From Pontiella desulfatans (lineage in GTDB: Bacteria; Verrucomicrobiota; Kiritimatiellia; Kiritimatiellales; Pontiellaceae), in NCBI RefSeq assembly GCF_900890425.1, contig NZ_CAAHFG010000001.1:1674001-1738000 (forward strand): a DNA stretch of 64,000 bases, written 5' to 3'. The position numbers were made by a program, and so were the translations under genes. Below the pieces are notes generated by a model. The model worked only from the letters and a program-made list of their open reading frames with translations. It was not told where the DNA came from and ran no database searches. Shown piece after piece: positions 9,422 through 17,339 of the stretch. The first letter of the stretch is position 1. Each line of letters begins with the position of its first letter.

Positions 9422-10540
9422 CTAAACTATTTCGCCAGAAAAATAGGAGTGGAAGTCGGGGGGCAGGGTGTGGAAGTCGATCGGGGCAACCTCATCCGAA
9501 AAGTCGCGGGAGTTGAGGGTGTTCCAGTAGAGGACGGTCTGGCCATCGAGCGCACCGGTGCGGAGATCGTGGAGCAGGGCGGCGGTGGCCTTTCCGGTGT
9601 AGGTGGTTTCGAGGTAGACGTTTTCCTGTTCCTTGAATAGGCGAACGGCCTCCTCCGCCTCGGGCGTGGACATGCCGTAGCCCTCGCCGAAAAACGCGTC
9701 GCGGATGATGATGTTGGAATCTTCGATGCGTGGATTTTTTTCAACACCAAGATCGCAAAGCTCGCGAAGGAGGGGGAATTCATCCGCTTCGCGGCCTTTG
9801 CGCTCTTCTGTTTCAAGTAATCCGCATTGATCCTGAAGACCTTTTTCGAGTTTGGCACAGAGTTCGTCGCACAGTTGCTGGATGTGGGTGCGGTCGCGGA
9901 ATTCGGGCTCGACGACGCGGACGGCTTCGACGCGGGTGTTGAGTCCTGCAAGCTTTAGGCCAACCAGCAGGCCGGCATGGGTGCCGCCGGTGCCCATGGG
10001 GATGTAGATGACGTCGGGCTGGATCTGCCCGGCCATTTCGAGCGCGGCGTTAACAAAGCCGAGGGCCCCGGTGGCATTGGTGCCGCCGGCTGGGATGATG
10101 TAGGGCTCCAGGCCGTCGGTCTGCTTGCAGCGCTCGACCGCTTGGCGGGTGGTTTCCGGGAAGTCGCTGAAACCAGGGCAGAGGATCAGCTCCGCACCGA
10201 CGGCCTGTTGCATCAGGAGGTTTTTGCGGACATGCCCGTTTGTTTCCTGCGGCGCCAGGATGGAGATGGCCTTGAGGCCGCGCTGGCGGCAGCAGACGGC
10301 GGTGGCGAGCGCGTGGTTGGAACCGGCCGCGCCATAGGTGATGACGCTCCTGCGCTCCTCGGCCAGCGCTTGCCCCAGCAGGAAGTCGAGCTTGCGGATC
10401 TTGTTGCCGCCGTAGGTTTCGCCGCTAAGGTTGTCGCATTTCATGAAGAGCCGGTCGTGCCCAAGATTTGAAAGACGGACAACGGGCGTGGGGAGCGCGG
10501 AAACATCGGCGGTCGGAAAATTGCTGAAAAGATCATTCAT
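9422..10540 (-). CDS. PLP-dependent D-cysteine desulfhydrase / ACC deaminase family enzyme
   Basis: 372 residues of fold-type II PLP enzyme. CDNLSGETYGGNKIRKLDFL carries the Schiff-base lysine, TYGAAGSNHALATA binds the substrate carboxylate, and MGTGGTHAGLLVGLKL binds the PLP phosphate. This is the D-cysteine desulfhydrase / ACC deaminase family; the exact substrate is unresolved. It is about 35 residues longer than usual. The extra stretch (CGLLETEERKGREADEF and following, around 9731-9826) is coded by an imperfect palindrome of the cgcaaag...cgcgaag type, so it looks like an in-frame repeat insertion between the nucleotide-binding core and the C-terminal substrate loop. Confidence 0.85.
   Translation of the reverse strand: MNDLFSNFPTADVSALPTPVVRLSNLGHDRLFMKCDNLSGETYGGNKIRKLDFLLGQALAEERRSVITYGAAGSNHALATAVCCRQRGLKAISILAPQETNGHVRKNLLMQQAVGAELILCPGFSDFPETTRQAVERCKQTDGLEPYIIPAGGTNATGALGFVNAALEMAGQIQPDVIYIPMGTGGTHAGLLVGLKLAGLNTRVEAVRVVEPEFRDRTHIQQLCDELCAKLEKGLQDQCGLLETEERKGREADEFPLLRELCDLGVEKNPRIEDSNIIIRDAFFGEGYGMSTPEAEEAVRLFKEQENVYLETTYTGKATAALLHDLRTGALDGQTVLYWNTLNSRDFSDEVAPIDFHTLPPDFHSYFSGEIV
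9749..9807. repeat. Palindromic repeat inserted in frame in the PLP-enzyme gene
   Basis: Arms 9749-9769 and 9787-9807 are complementary over 21 bp with three mismatches, around a 17-nt loop. The core arms are gcaaagctcgcgaag and cttcgcggcctttgc. The reading frame passes through without a stop. Confidence 0.75.
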
Positions 10541-10580
10541 GGTGCGTATAAACTAACGCTTTGCCACAGGAAGGAAAACC

Positions 10581-10610
10581 GCGAATGAACGCAAATGGAC
10601 GGAAATGGAG
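10581..10610. repeat. Three tandem decamers at the start of the secreted transglutaminase-like gene
   Basis: The units gcgaatgaac, gcaaatggac and ggaaatggag follow one another without gaps. The first contains the probable ATG (10585) of the downstream gene, and the AGGAAGG upstream could be its ribosome site. The same cgcaaatgga flavour recurs in intergenic repeats of this kind of genome (from memory). Confidence 0.6.
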
Positions 10611-12330
10611 AGTGGGTGTTGCTGTATTGGTTTGCGGTTTGGCCTTTTCGACCAGGGCGGCGCCGACTTCGGAACAGGTGCGGAAGGCGACGCAGGGCTA
10701 TGTGAAGGAGGGCAACCAACTGGAGGGCATCGACACGATTTCCAACTACCTAAGCCAGCAGCTGGGCAAGGCATCGCGCATTTCGACGCGCGAGTTGGGG
10801 CAGCTCGGCACGGCGGCGGATTGCGTGCGGTTCATGGAGATTTCGCGGAAGGCGAAGGTTGCCCCCGCAACGGCGCAGTGGATTCTGGCATCCGGCCAGC
10901 GGTTGCACCAGGTGGTGGATATGCTCGATCCCTCCGACAAGGCCGGCGAGTGTTTTCGGATCATGGGGCTGCTGAAGGAGCACGATCCGGCTGGAAGTGC
11001 GGACTATTTCGATTTGGTGCTGGCCATTGCCGTGGTGATGGACCAGGGCGGCAAGGGAAGGATGCATGGGCAGATGGGGCGCGACCTGCTTCCGGTTGAA
11101 ACCGATCCGGCCAAGGTGTACGACTATTTCAAGGCGCTCTATTCCAGCGGTGCGGCGAAGATCGACTATGCGAAGCTGGGCGCCTCCGAGCTGATCTTTG
11201 TGGTGGTGCCTGCTCCGATGGGCGAGCTGCTGTGGGCGCGCCAAAACGTGGCGGGCTCTCTTTCGGGCTGGGATGAAAAATACAGCGATATCGACTATGA
11301 CCATGCGCGCCTGAACGGCTCGCGCTTTTCGTGGGATCGGGGAACCTACACGCTGAAGGCGATCGAGGAGCAGGGCGGCATCTGCGTCGACCAGGCCTAC
11401 TATGCGGTCTTGACGGCCCGGGCGCATGGGATTCCGGCCATCTATTTCCATGGCTCGGGCAAGAGCGCCAACCATGCCTGGTTCGCCTACATGAAGGGGC
11501 AGGGCGACTGGTTGCTCGATGTCGGCCGCTACCAGGGCGACTCCTACACCACCGGCTACGCCATCCATCCGCAAACCCGCCGGCAGATGACGGACCACGA
11601 TGTTGAATACACCTGCGAACGCTCGCTGCATTCGGCCGATGCCACGCAAGCCAGTGCCTATGTTTCCATTGCGGAAGTCCTGAAGGGGCGCGATCCCGAC
11701 GCCGCCCTTCGCTGCGCCCGTTTGGCGCGGGAGCTTTCGAAAAAATTGCTGCGGGCCTGGGAGATCGAGCTCGGGTTGCTGGTTCAGCAACGGGATTTTG
11801 ATGGGCTGACCGCGCTCTTTGCCGATAAAAAGGATGCCTTCCGCGAATATCCCGACATTCTCGTGGAGTCGGCCAGGCAGATTGAAACCGTGCTCCGGAA
11901 AAATGGACGCAACGACGAGGCCGATCAGTTGATGCGAAGCGCCGCCGGGGCGGTGGATGACGACCGCGACGACATTTCCCGTTCGTTCGAGAATCAGCGG
12001 ATCAATCAGATCATTGCTTCCGGCGATATGAAAAAGGCGCGCAAGGAGCTCGAACAAATGCTCGACGACCAGAAAGACCAGGGGAATAAAATCTTTGGCC
12101 TTATTCGGCAATACATCAAGTTGACGAAGGATTCCGGGCAAACCCGCGAAGCCGTTAAGTTTCTTGAAGGCTATGTTGAAGATTTGGTTGAGGAATACCA
12201 CTTTCCCCCCGCCTACGAGGAGGGGTTGCTCGAGTTGCTTCTCTCTGTCTACCAGAATGATGGGGACACGAAGGAGGCCGAACAACTCAAGATCCGCATC
12301 GAGCGTTTGAGGTTGCAGCAAAACACCTAG
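10585..12330 (+). CDS. Secreted protein with transglutaminase-like core
   Basis: 581 residues from the ATG at 10585, preceded by AGGAAGG; a TTG at 10561 is an alternative. The N-terminus MNANGRKWRVGVAVLVCGLA is a Sec signal. Near residue 270, EEQGGICVDQAYYAVLTARAHG followed by SANHAWFAYM gives the Cys and His of a transglutaminase/papain-like site, with the Asp in DWLLDVGRY. The C-terminal 200 residues are helical and TPR-like (KARKELEQM, REAVKFLEGYVEDL). Probable periplasmic amidase or cross-linking enzyme; substrate unknown. It is convergent with nothing and precedes nrdJ by 174 bp. Its start codon lies in a tandem repeat. Confidence 0.75.
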   Translation: MNANGRKWRVGVAVLVCGLAFSTRAAPTSEQVRKATQGYVKEGNQLEGIDTISNYLSQQLGKASRISTRELGQLGTAADCVRFMEISRKAKVAPATAQWILASGQRLHQVVDMLDPSDKAGECFRIMGLLKEHDPAGSADYFDLVLAIAVVMDQGGKGRMHGQMGRDLLPVETDPAKVYDYFKALYSSGAAKIDYAKLGASELIFVVVPAPMGELLWARQNVAGSLSGWDEKYSDIDYDHARLNGSRFSWDRGTYTLKAIEEQGGICVDQAYYAVLTARAHGIPAIYFHGSGKSANHAWFAYMKGQGDWLLDVGRYQGDSYTTGYAIHPQTRRQMTDHDVEYTCERSLHSADATQASAYVSIAEVLKGRDPDAALRCARLARELSKKLLRAWEIELGLLVQQRDFDGLTALFADKKDAFREYPDILVESARQIETVLRKNGRNDEADQLMRSAAGAVDDDRDDISRSFENQRINQIIASGDMKKARKELEQMLDDQKDQGNKIFGLIRQYIKLTKDSGQTREAVKFLEGYVEDLVEEYHFPPAYEEGLLELLLSVYQNDGDTKEAEQLKIRIERLRLQQNT

Positions 12331-12381
12331 TGGTTTGCCCCTGAAACCGATTTTTTGTTTTTTTCCTTCAACTCCCGGATT

Positions 12382-12429
12382 CTGCTCTATATTGTGCGTT
12401 CGTTTTCGGGAGAACACTATATATTGTAT
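12382..12429 (+). promoter_or_regulatory. Two NrdR-like boxes upstream of nrdJ
   Basis: Box 2 (12414-12429, ACACTATATATTGTAT) agrees closely with the NrdR consensus acaCwAtATaTwGtgt. Box 1 (12382-12397) shares the TATATTGT core with weaker flanks. The cores are 32 bp apart, three helical turns, the spacing expected for tandem NrdR boxes. The promoter should overlap; repression when dATP is high is the known family logic. Confidence 0.7.
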
Positions 12430-12504
12430 AGCCTAAGCGGCGCAATTGAACCCTCCCTCCGCATTGAACCGCGCGTTTTACTTCAGCAAGAAAGGGGCAA
12501 ATCC

Positions 12505-14763
12505 ATGGCAATAAAGGTAAAGAAACGAGATACGGCTACGGTGGATTACGACGAATCCAAAATCTACAGGGCCATCGAAAAGGCCGTTAGGAACGCAGTG
12601 CAGGTGGATGATGACGTACCACAACATCTGGTGACGATCGTCCGCGACATCACCGCCAAACTCGACAATATCATCAAGGGCTACCAGCACCGCGGCACGA
12701 AGGAAATCGATGTGGAGCACATCCAGGACCTGGTCGAGCAGCAGCTCATGGGGGCCGGTCTCTACGAAGTGGCCAAGGCCTACATCCTCTATCGCGAAGA
12801 GCACAAGCAAGCCCGCAACCAACGCCTGCGTCCGGATGCATCCGCCATCCAGGACTACATGCTCGTCAGCCGTTATGCCCGCTATATGAAGGATCTCGGC
12901 CGCCGCGAAACCTTCCCGGAGGCCGTTGCCCGTGTTCGCGATATGCACCTGCGCCAGTTCCCCGCCGCGGAAGAGGATATTCACTGGGCATTCGACCAGG
13001 TGCTGGAAAAACGTTGCCTGCCCTCTATGCGCTCCATGCAGTTCGGGGGCAAGGCCATCGAAACCAACCATGCCCGCATGTACAACTGCACCTTCGGGAT
13101 TTGCGACCGCCCGCAATTCTTCGCCGAAGGCCTTTACCTGCTGCTGTGCGGAACCGGCGTCGGTTTCAGCGTCGAGTTCGAGCACGTTGAAAAACTGCCG
13201 CCGATTGCCTCTTCGGTCGACGAAGGTTCCGTGGTCCACTTCAATATCGCCGACACGATCGAAGGCTGGGCCGATGCCATGCAGGCCCTGATCGATAGCT
13301 ACATCGAAGGCTATCTGGTGGAGTTCAACTATTCCAAGATCCGTCCGCGCGGTGCTCCGCTAAGCACCTCGGGGGGCCGCGCTCCCGGTCACGTTCCGTT
13401 GCGCCGAGCCCTCGAACGCGCCCGCGTGATTCTCGACAGCGCCCTGGGCCGCAAGCTCAAGCCGATCGAGGCCTACGATATCATGATGCATGCCGCCGAT
13501 GCGGTGATTGCCGGCGGTGTCCGCCGTTCCGCCACCATCTGCCTGTTCTCCCAGGACGACGGGGAAATGATGAATGCCAAGCGCGGCAACTGGTTCGAAA
13601 GCAATCCGCAGCGCGGGCGCTCCAACAACTCGGTGAAGCTCATTCGCAACGAAACCTCCAAGGCCCAGTTCCTGCGGGTGTTCCAGAAACAGAAGGAGTG
13701 GGGCGAACCCGGTTTCTATTTTGCAAACGATCTGTCGCATGGCTGCAACCCGTGCTGCGAGATTGGGCTCAACCCGCACCTGGAGGTCAAGGACGACCAG
13801 GGCAATGTAACGATCGAATCCGGTTGGCAGTTCTGCAACCTGACGGAAATCAACGGTTCCCGCCTCTTGAGCGAAGCGGATTTCCGCACGGCGGTTCGCG
13901 CCGCCACCATCATCGGCACCCTGCAGGCGGGCTACACCACCTTCCCGTATCTCGGCGAAACCACGGAAAAGCTTTGCCGTCGCGAGGCGTTGCTGGGGGT
14001 TTCCATTACCGGCATGATGGACTCGCCGGCCATTACACTGGATCCGGTGCTGCAGAAGAAAATGGCGGAATACGCCATCGAGGTGAACCGCGAGATCACG
14101 CTGAAGATCGGCACCGAACCCGCCGCCCGTTTAACGTGCGTCAAGCCTGCGGGATCCACATCGTTGCTGCTCGGAACGGCCTCCGGAATCCATCCGCGCC
14201 ACTCGCGCCGCTATTTCCGCCGCGCACAGGCCAACAAAACCGATCCGGTATACAAACACTTCAACGAAACCAACCCGCACATGTGCGAGGAGTCCGTTTG
14301 GAGCGCCAACAAGACCGACGATGTCATCACCTTCTGCGTCGAGGCGCCGGAAGAAGCCATTTTGCGTTCGGAAATGTCGGCCATGGATCTGCTGAAATAT
14401 GTGCACTCCACCCAGCAGAACTGGGTCGTGCCCGGCACCGCCCGCCCCGAGATGAATCCTGGCCTCTACCATAACGTATCCAACACGCTGACCGTTCGCG
14501 ATGACGAATGGGATCGGGTGGCGGACTACATCTGGGAAAACCGCGCCGACTTCACCGGCATCAGCATGCTCGCGGCCGGCGGCGACAAGATCTACCAGCA
14601 GGCCCCGCACGAAGAGGTGATCACCGCCCAGGACGAAACCCTGTGGAACGAGCTCATCTCCAAGTTCAAGCCGGTCGACTACACCCTCATGCGGGAAGAG
14701 GAAGACGAAACCAACCTGCAAGGCGAAATCGCCTGCGCCGGTGGTGCCTGCGAACTCGTTTAA
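12505..14763 (+). CDS. nrdJ: Adenosylcobalamin-dependent (class II) ribonucleotide reductase
   Basis: 752 residues. The ATG at 12505 follows AAAGGGG; longer frames lack support. Residues 1-90 are an ATP-cone (KVKKRDTATVDYDESKIYRA), a dATP-sensing allosteric domain. The catalytic barrel has the NPCCEIG motif (thiyl-radical Cys417, Glu419), the YNCTF cysteine and WQFCNLTEI, the second half of the redox pair. The C-terminus ends CAGGAC (Cys744/Cys749), the CX4C shuttle that re-reduces the active site. Length and tail resemble the monomeric Lactobacillus-type triphosphate reductase. It makes deoxyribonucleotides with B12 and without oxygen. Preceded by NrdR-like boxes and followed by a strong terminator. 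Confidence 0.95.
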   Translation: MAIKVKKRDTATVDYDESKIYRAIEKAVRNAVQVDDDVPQHLVTIVRDITAKLDNIIKGYQHRGTKEIDVEHIQDLVEQQLMGAGLYEVAKAYILYREEHKQARNQRLRPDASAIQDYMLVSRYARYMKDLGRRETFPEAVARVRDMHLRQFPAAEEDIHWAFDQVLEKRCLPSMRSMQFGGKAIETNHARMYNCTFGICDRPQFFAEGLYLLLCGTGVGFSVEFEHVEKLPPIASSVDEGSVVHFNIADTIEGWADAMQALIDSYIEGYLVEFNYSKIRPRGAPLSTSGGRAPGHVPLRRALERARVILDSALGRKLKPIEAYDIMMHAADAVIAGGVRRSATICLFSQDDGEMMNAKRGNWFESNPQRGRSNNSVKLIRNETSKAQFLRVFQKQKEWGEPGFYFANDLSHGCNPCCEIGLNPHLEVKDDQGNVTIESGWQFCNLTEINGSRLLSEADFRTAVRAATIIGTLQAGYTTFPYLGETTEKLCRREALLGVSITGMMDSPAITLDPVLQKKMAEYAIEVNREITLKIGTEPAARLTCVKPAGSTSLLLGTASGIHPRHSRRYFRRAQANKTDPVYKHFNETNPHMCEESVWSANKTDDVITFCVEAPEEAILRSEMSAMDLLKYVHSTQQNWVVPGTARPEMNPGLYHNVSNTLTVRDDEWDRVADYIWENRADFTGISMLAAGGDKIYQQAPHEEVITAQDETLWNELISKFKPVDYTLMREEEDETNLQGEIACAGGACELV

Positions 14764-14786
14764 CGACCAACCCCAAACACACCCTG

Positions 14787-14818
14787 CGCGTCGCCGGTTC
14801 GCCGGCGGCGCGTTTTTT
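14787..14818 (+). terminator. Rho-independent terminator of nrdJ
   Basis: An 11-bp stem (14787-14797 with 14802-14812, one G-T wobble), ttcg loop, then six T. It lies 24 nt after the nrdJ stop. Confidence 0.9.
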
Positions 14819-14840
14819 CGTAGACGAAGCTTCGTCTACG
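14819..14840. repeat. 22-bp perfect palindrome carrying a stop codon
   Basis: The sequence cgtagacgaagcttcgtcta plus cg is its own reverse complement. The TAG stop of the minus-strand glycosyltransferase (14836-14838) lies in it. Confidence 0.9.
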
Positions 14841-16278
14841 TTCTTAGCAAATTGAACCGTTGCGGTTGCTGGAACCGGTCGAGCAGGGCGGAGGCATCGG
14901 CCGAACCGACGTCCCCCGGTTGTGTGGCGGCCAGGGCGCGATAGAGGCCAAGCAGGCGCTCGCCGTAGGCATCCAGGCTGTATTGATCGAGCGCAACCTG
15001 GCGGTTGCGTTCGATGAGCGGGAGATTGGGCGAGGGGGCGAAAGGGGGTAGCTGCTTCCGGTCTTCGGGATGCGCAACCAGATGCCGGATGACGTTTTGC
15101 TGAAGTTCCTCGTCCAATACGCCGAAATCGACTTTCCCGTCGATAACCAAGGCCGCCTTGGCCTCATCCAACGTTTCCGGAACCCACATCTTTGAATAGG
15201 CTTCGGCGCTGGCGCGCATCGCTGTTTCCAGCGCGGTGTGGAATGCCTTTTCGCCCGCCCATTCGAGGGGGATGGGGAGGGCGTCGTAAAGGGATGAAAG
15301 GTCGAGGCCTTCTTGTTCGAAGTCGGTGGTGATTTCGGGGAGCTTGCGTCCGATGAGCATCTTGCCTTCGAGCCACGGTTCGAGGAACGCCAAGCCAAAC
15401 CCCTCCTGGATGCTGGTGGTCATCAACGCTTCCGCATTGCGGATCAGTTCGCCAAAGTCGTGCTTGCGTCCGGCGTCGAATTCAACGGGCAGGTTCAGCT
15501 CCTCGGCCAGCGCCTCCCATCCCTTGTAGTGGCCCTGCCATTTCGGGTTTTGCGGGGCCAGGGTGCTTTGGAACAGGTAGCCCTCCGGAGCGAGCAGGCT
15601 CCATAGCAGGAACTCGCCCATGTTTTTCCGGCGGATGGCGCGCGCGGGATAGACGATGGTCTTTATGTGGGGCAGACATTCTTGTCTGCCCAGGGCAGGC
15701 TGGAAAGCCTGCCCCGCATGTTGGGTAACCGCATTCGGCAGTTCGTGCACATTCGGAAGGCCGATGTCTTCCAGAAACGATTTGTCGCGATAGTTGATTG
15801 GCGCATACCAGACATGGTCGGCGGTGGGATAAAGCATCGCGTCGAGTTCGTTGCCGAGTTGTTCTTTCAATAGCCGGTAGTTTTCCGGTCGGCCATCCTC
15901 GGCAAAGTCGTGCGGTTGCAGCAATAGGCGGCACCCCGCCTTGGCCAGATGCCAAACGAGCTGCGGTGTAAAGCTGTTTTTACCGAGCGAATGGTTGTGG
16001 ATGTGCCAGACGTCCGGATCGCGCCCCAGCAGGCTGCGGGCGGTGAAGCGGAGGTCTTCGGCCAGCTTGCCCGAATCCAGCACGGAGTTTTCCGAATAGG
16101 CCAGGGCTTCGTACGGTTCCGTGATCGGGGTGAGTTCAGCGCCGGGGGCGGGCGCCTCGCCGGTCAGGCAAAGCACGTCGACCTCATCGTTGAGCGATTC
16201 AACCGCCCGCTCAACCACCCGCGTTACCCCGCCGGGCCTTAGGTGATAGTGAATTATTGCTACTGCCAGTTTTCTCAT
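14836..16278 (-). CDS. GT4-like glycosyltransferase of the glucosylglycerate cluster
   Basis: 480 residues. The start MRKLAVAIIHYHLRPGGVTRV at 16278 is the usual GT-B opening with a donor-binding glycine loop; a frame to 16308 adds an unsupported N-terminus. TIVYPARAIRRKNMGEFL begins the C-terminal donor domain, and SIQEGFGLAFLEPWLEG is the GT4 EGFGxxxLE motif. Between the domains, about 18 residues (HAGQAFQPALGRQECLPH) are coded by a double-hairpin repeat at 15668-15715 and look inserted. The stop codon falls in a 22-bp palindrome. It is 86 nt downstream of gpgS on the same strand, so it may extend glucosylglycerate or its phosphate with another sugar; that is inference. Confidence 0.8.
   Translation of the reverse strand: MRKLAVAIIHYHLRPGGVTRVVERAVESLNDEVDVLCLTGEAPAPGAELTPITEPYEALAYSENSVLDSGKLAEDLRFTARSLLGRDPDVWHIHNHSLGKNSFTPQLVWHLAKAGCRLLLQPHDFAEDGRPENYRLLKEQLGNELDAMLYPTADHVWYAPINYRDKSFLEDIGLPNVHELPNAVTQHAGQAFQPALGRQECLPHIKTIVYPARAIRRKNMGEFLLWSLLAPEGYLFQSTLAPQNPKWQGHYKGWEALAEELNLPVEFDAGRKHDFGELIRNAEALMTTSIQEGFGLAFLEPWLEGKMLIGRKLPEITTDFEQEGLDLSSLYDALPIPLEWAGEKAFHTALETAMRASAEAYSKMWVPETLDEAKAALVIDGKVDFGVLDEELQQNVIRHLVAHPEDRKQLPPFAPSPNLPLIERNRQVALDQYSLDAYGERLLGLYRALAATQPGDVGSADASALLDRFQQPQRFNLLRT
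15668..15715. repeat. Double-hairpin repeat in frame inside the GT4-like gene
   Basis: Hairpin a: ggcagaca/tgtctgcc (15671-15690). Hairpin b: gggcaggct/agcctgccc (15693-15714), each with a 4-nt loop. Outer ggggcag and ctgcccc can also pair. It stays in frame as HAGQAFQPALGRQECLPH. Confidence 0.85.
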
Positions 16279-16304
16279 TTTAAACCACCCGCTCGCAGGC
16301 TCGC

Positions 16305-16364
16305 TCAAGACGCGAAGAACTCAAAGGGGTTTCTTGGTGTCCTTCGTGCCTTTGTGGTTAAGAA
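16305..16364. repeat. Degenerate acgcgaag-type repeat between gpgS and the GT4-like gene
   Basis: The spacer contains gacgcgaagaactcaaagg followed by ccttcgtgcctttgtggtt, a low-complexity pattern of the kind also seen at 9.75 and 32.61 kb. Arms pair only weakly. Confidence 0.4.
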
Positions 16365-17339
16365 TTATTCAATCCCGAATTTTTCGCGGTATTCGGGAAG
16401 CTCGATCATGGGCGGGCGTTCCTCTTCGACGATGGTGTGGGAAACCTGTTCGAACTCTTCGTCGTGCGCCTGGAACTGTTTCAGCACGGTACTGAGCTCC
16501 GGAAGTTTCCCGATGACACCGAAGGCTTCGGCTCGGAAAAGGAACGCGCGCAGGATGCCGAACGCCATTTTACCGAGGTCGCGGGTTTCCTGGTTGCGGT
16601 GGACGCGCTGGTCGAGATCGACCTGGGCAATGGCCTCCATGCCCCACTTTTCATAGACATCGATCAGGTGCGAGGTTTCCACGCCGTAGCCGATCGGGAA
16701 AGGAATGGCTTCGAGCACTTCGCGCCGGACGGCATATTCGCCGGACAGCGGCTGCACCAGACCCGTCAGGTCGGGGAAGAAGAGCGAGAACAACGGGCGC
16801 GTCAGGATTTCCGTTACGCGGCCCCCGCCGGAGGGGCGGACGCCTTGCGAGAAGGCCAGCGGACGGTCGTAGAACGCTTTCACGTAGTGCACTTCCGGGC
16901 GGTAGATGAGCGGCGCAACCAGGCCGTAGGCAAAGCGCGGGTGAATGTTTTTAATGTCGGCATCCACGTAGACGATAATGTCGCCGGTCAGCTCGTAGAC
17001 CGCTTTCCAAAGGTTTTCGCCCTTGCCTTTTTTCTCCCCGTATTGGGGCAGGATGTCGGCGGAAAGATAGACGTCCGCACCGAAGGTCTTGGCGATCTCG
17101 CGCGTGTTGTCGGTCGAGCCGGAGTCGATCACGGCAATCTCGTCGAGCAGCGGATAGCGATCCATCAGCTCCGACTTGAACATCACGATTTCCTTGCCGA
17201 TCGTCTTTTCTTCGTTGAGCGTCGGCAGGCAGAGCGAGATTTTGAGGTTTTGTTTTTCCTTTTCCTCCACGAGCTTTTTCAAGTCCCAGAACTGGGAGTG
17301 GTGGATGGTGTTGTTCTTGATCCAATCATTCAGGTTCAT
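16365..17339 (-). CDS. gpgS: Glucosyl-3-phosphoglycerate synthase
   Basis: 324 residues. The ATG at 17339 overlaps the end of the M20 peptidase gene by 14 nt; longer frames read through that gene. LKISLCLPTLNEEKTIGKEI, AVIDSGSTDNTREIA and YVDADIKN (metal-binding DxD) match GT81/GpgS, as do SGEYAVRREVLEAIPFPIGYGVE and QVDLDQRVHRNQ. The enzyme transfers glucose from a nucleotide donor to 3-phosphoglycerate, the first step to glucosylglycerate, a solute linked to salt stress and nitrogen limitation. No GpgP phosphatase is visible in the window. A GH13_18 phosphorylase lies 2.6 kb away. Confidence 0.9.
   Translation of the reverse strand: MNLNDWIKNNTIHHSQFWDLKKLVEEKEKQNLKISLCLPTLNEEKTIGKEIVMFKSELMDRYPLLDEIAVIDSGSTDNTREIAKTFGADVYLSADILPQYGEKKGKGENLWKAVYELTGDIIVYVDADIKNIHPRFAYGLVAPLIYRPEVHYVKAFYDRPLAFSQGVRPSGGGRVTEILTRPLFSLFFPDLTGLVQPLSGEYAVRREVLEAIPFPIGYGVETSHLIDVYEKWGMEAIAQVDLDQRVHRNQETRDLGKMAFGILRAFLFRAEAFGVIGKLPELSTVLKQFQAHDEEFEQVSHTIVEEERPPMIELPEYREKFGIE

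Noticed and set aside
10750-12417. 555-residue minus-strand frame
   Set aside because: Shadow of the secreted transglutaminase-like gene; no recognisable domain.
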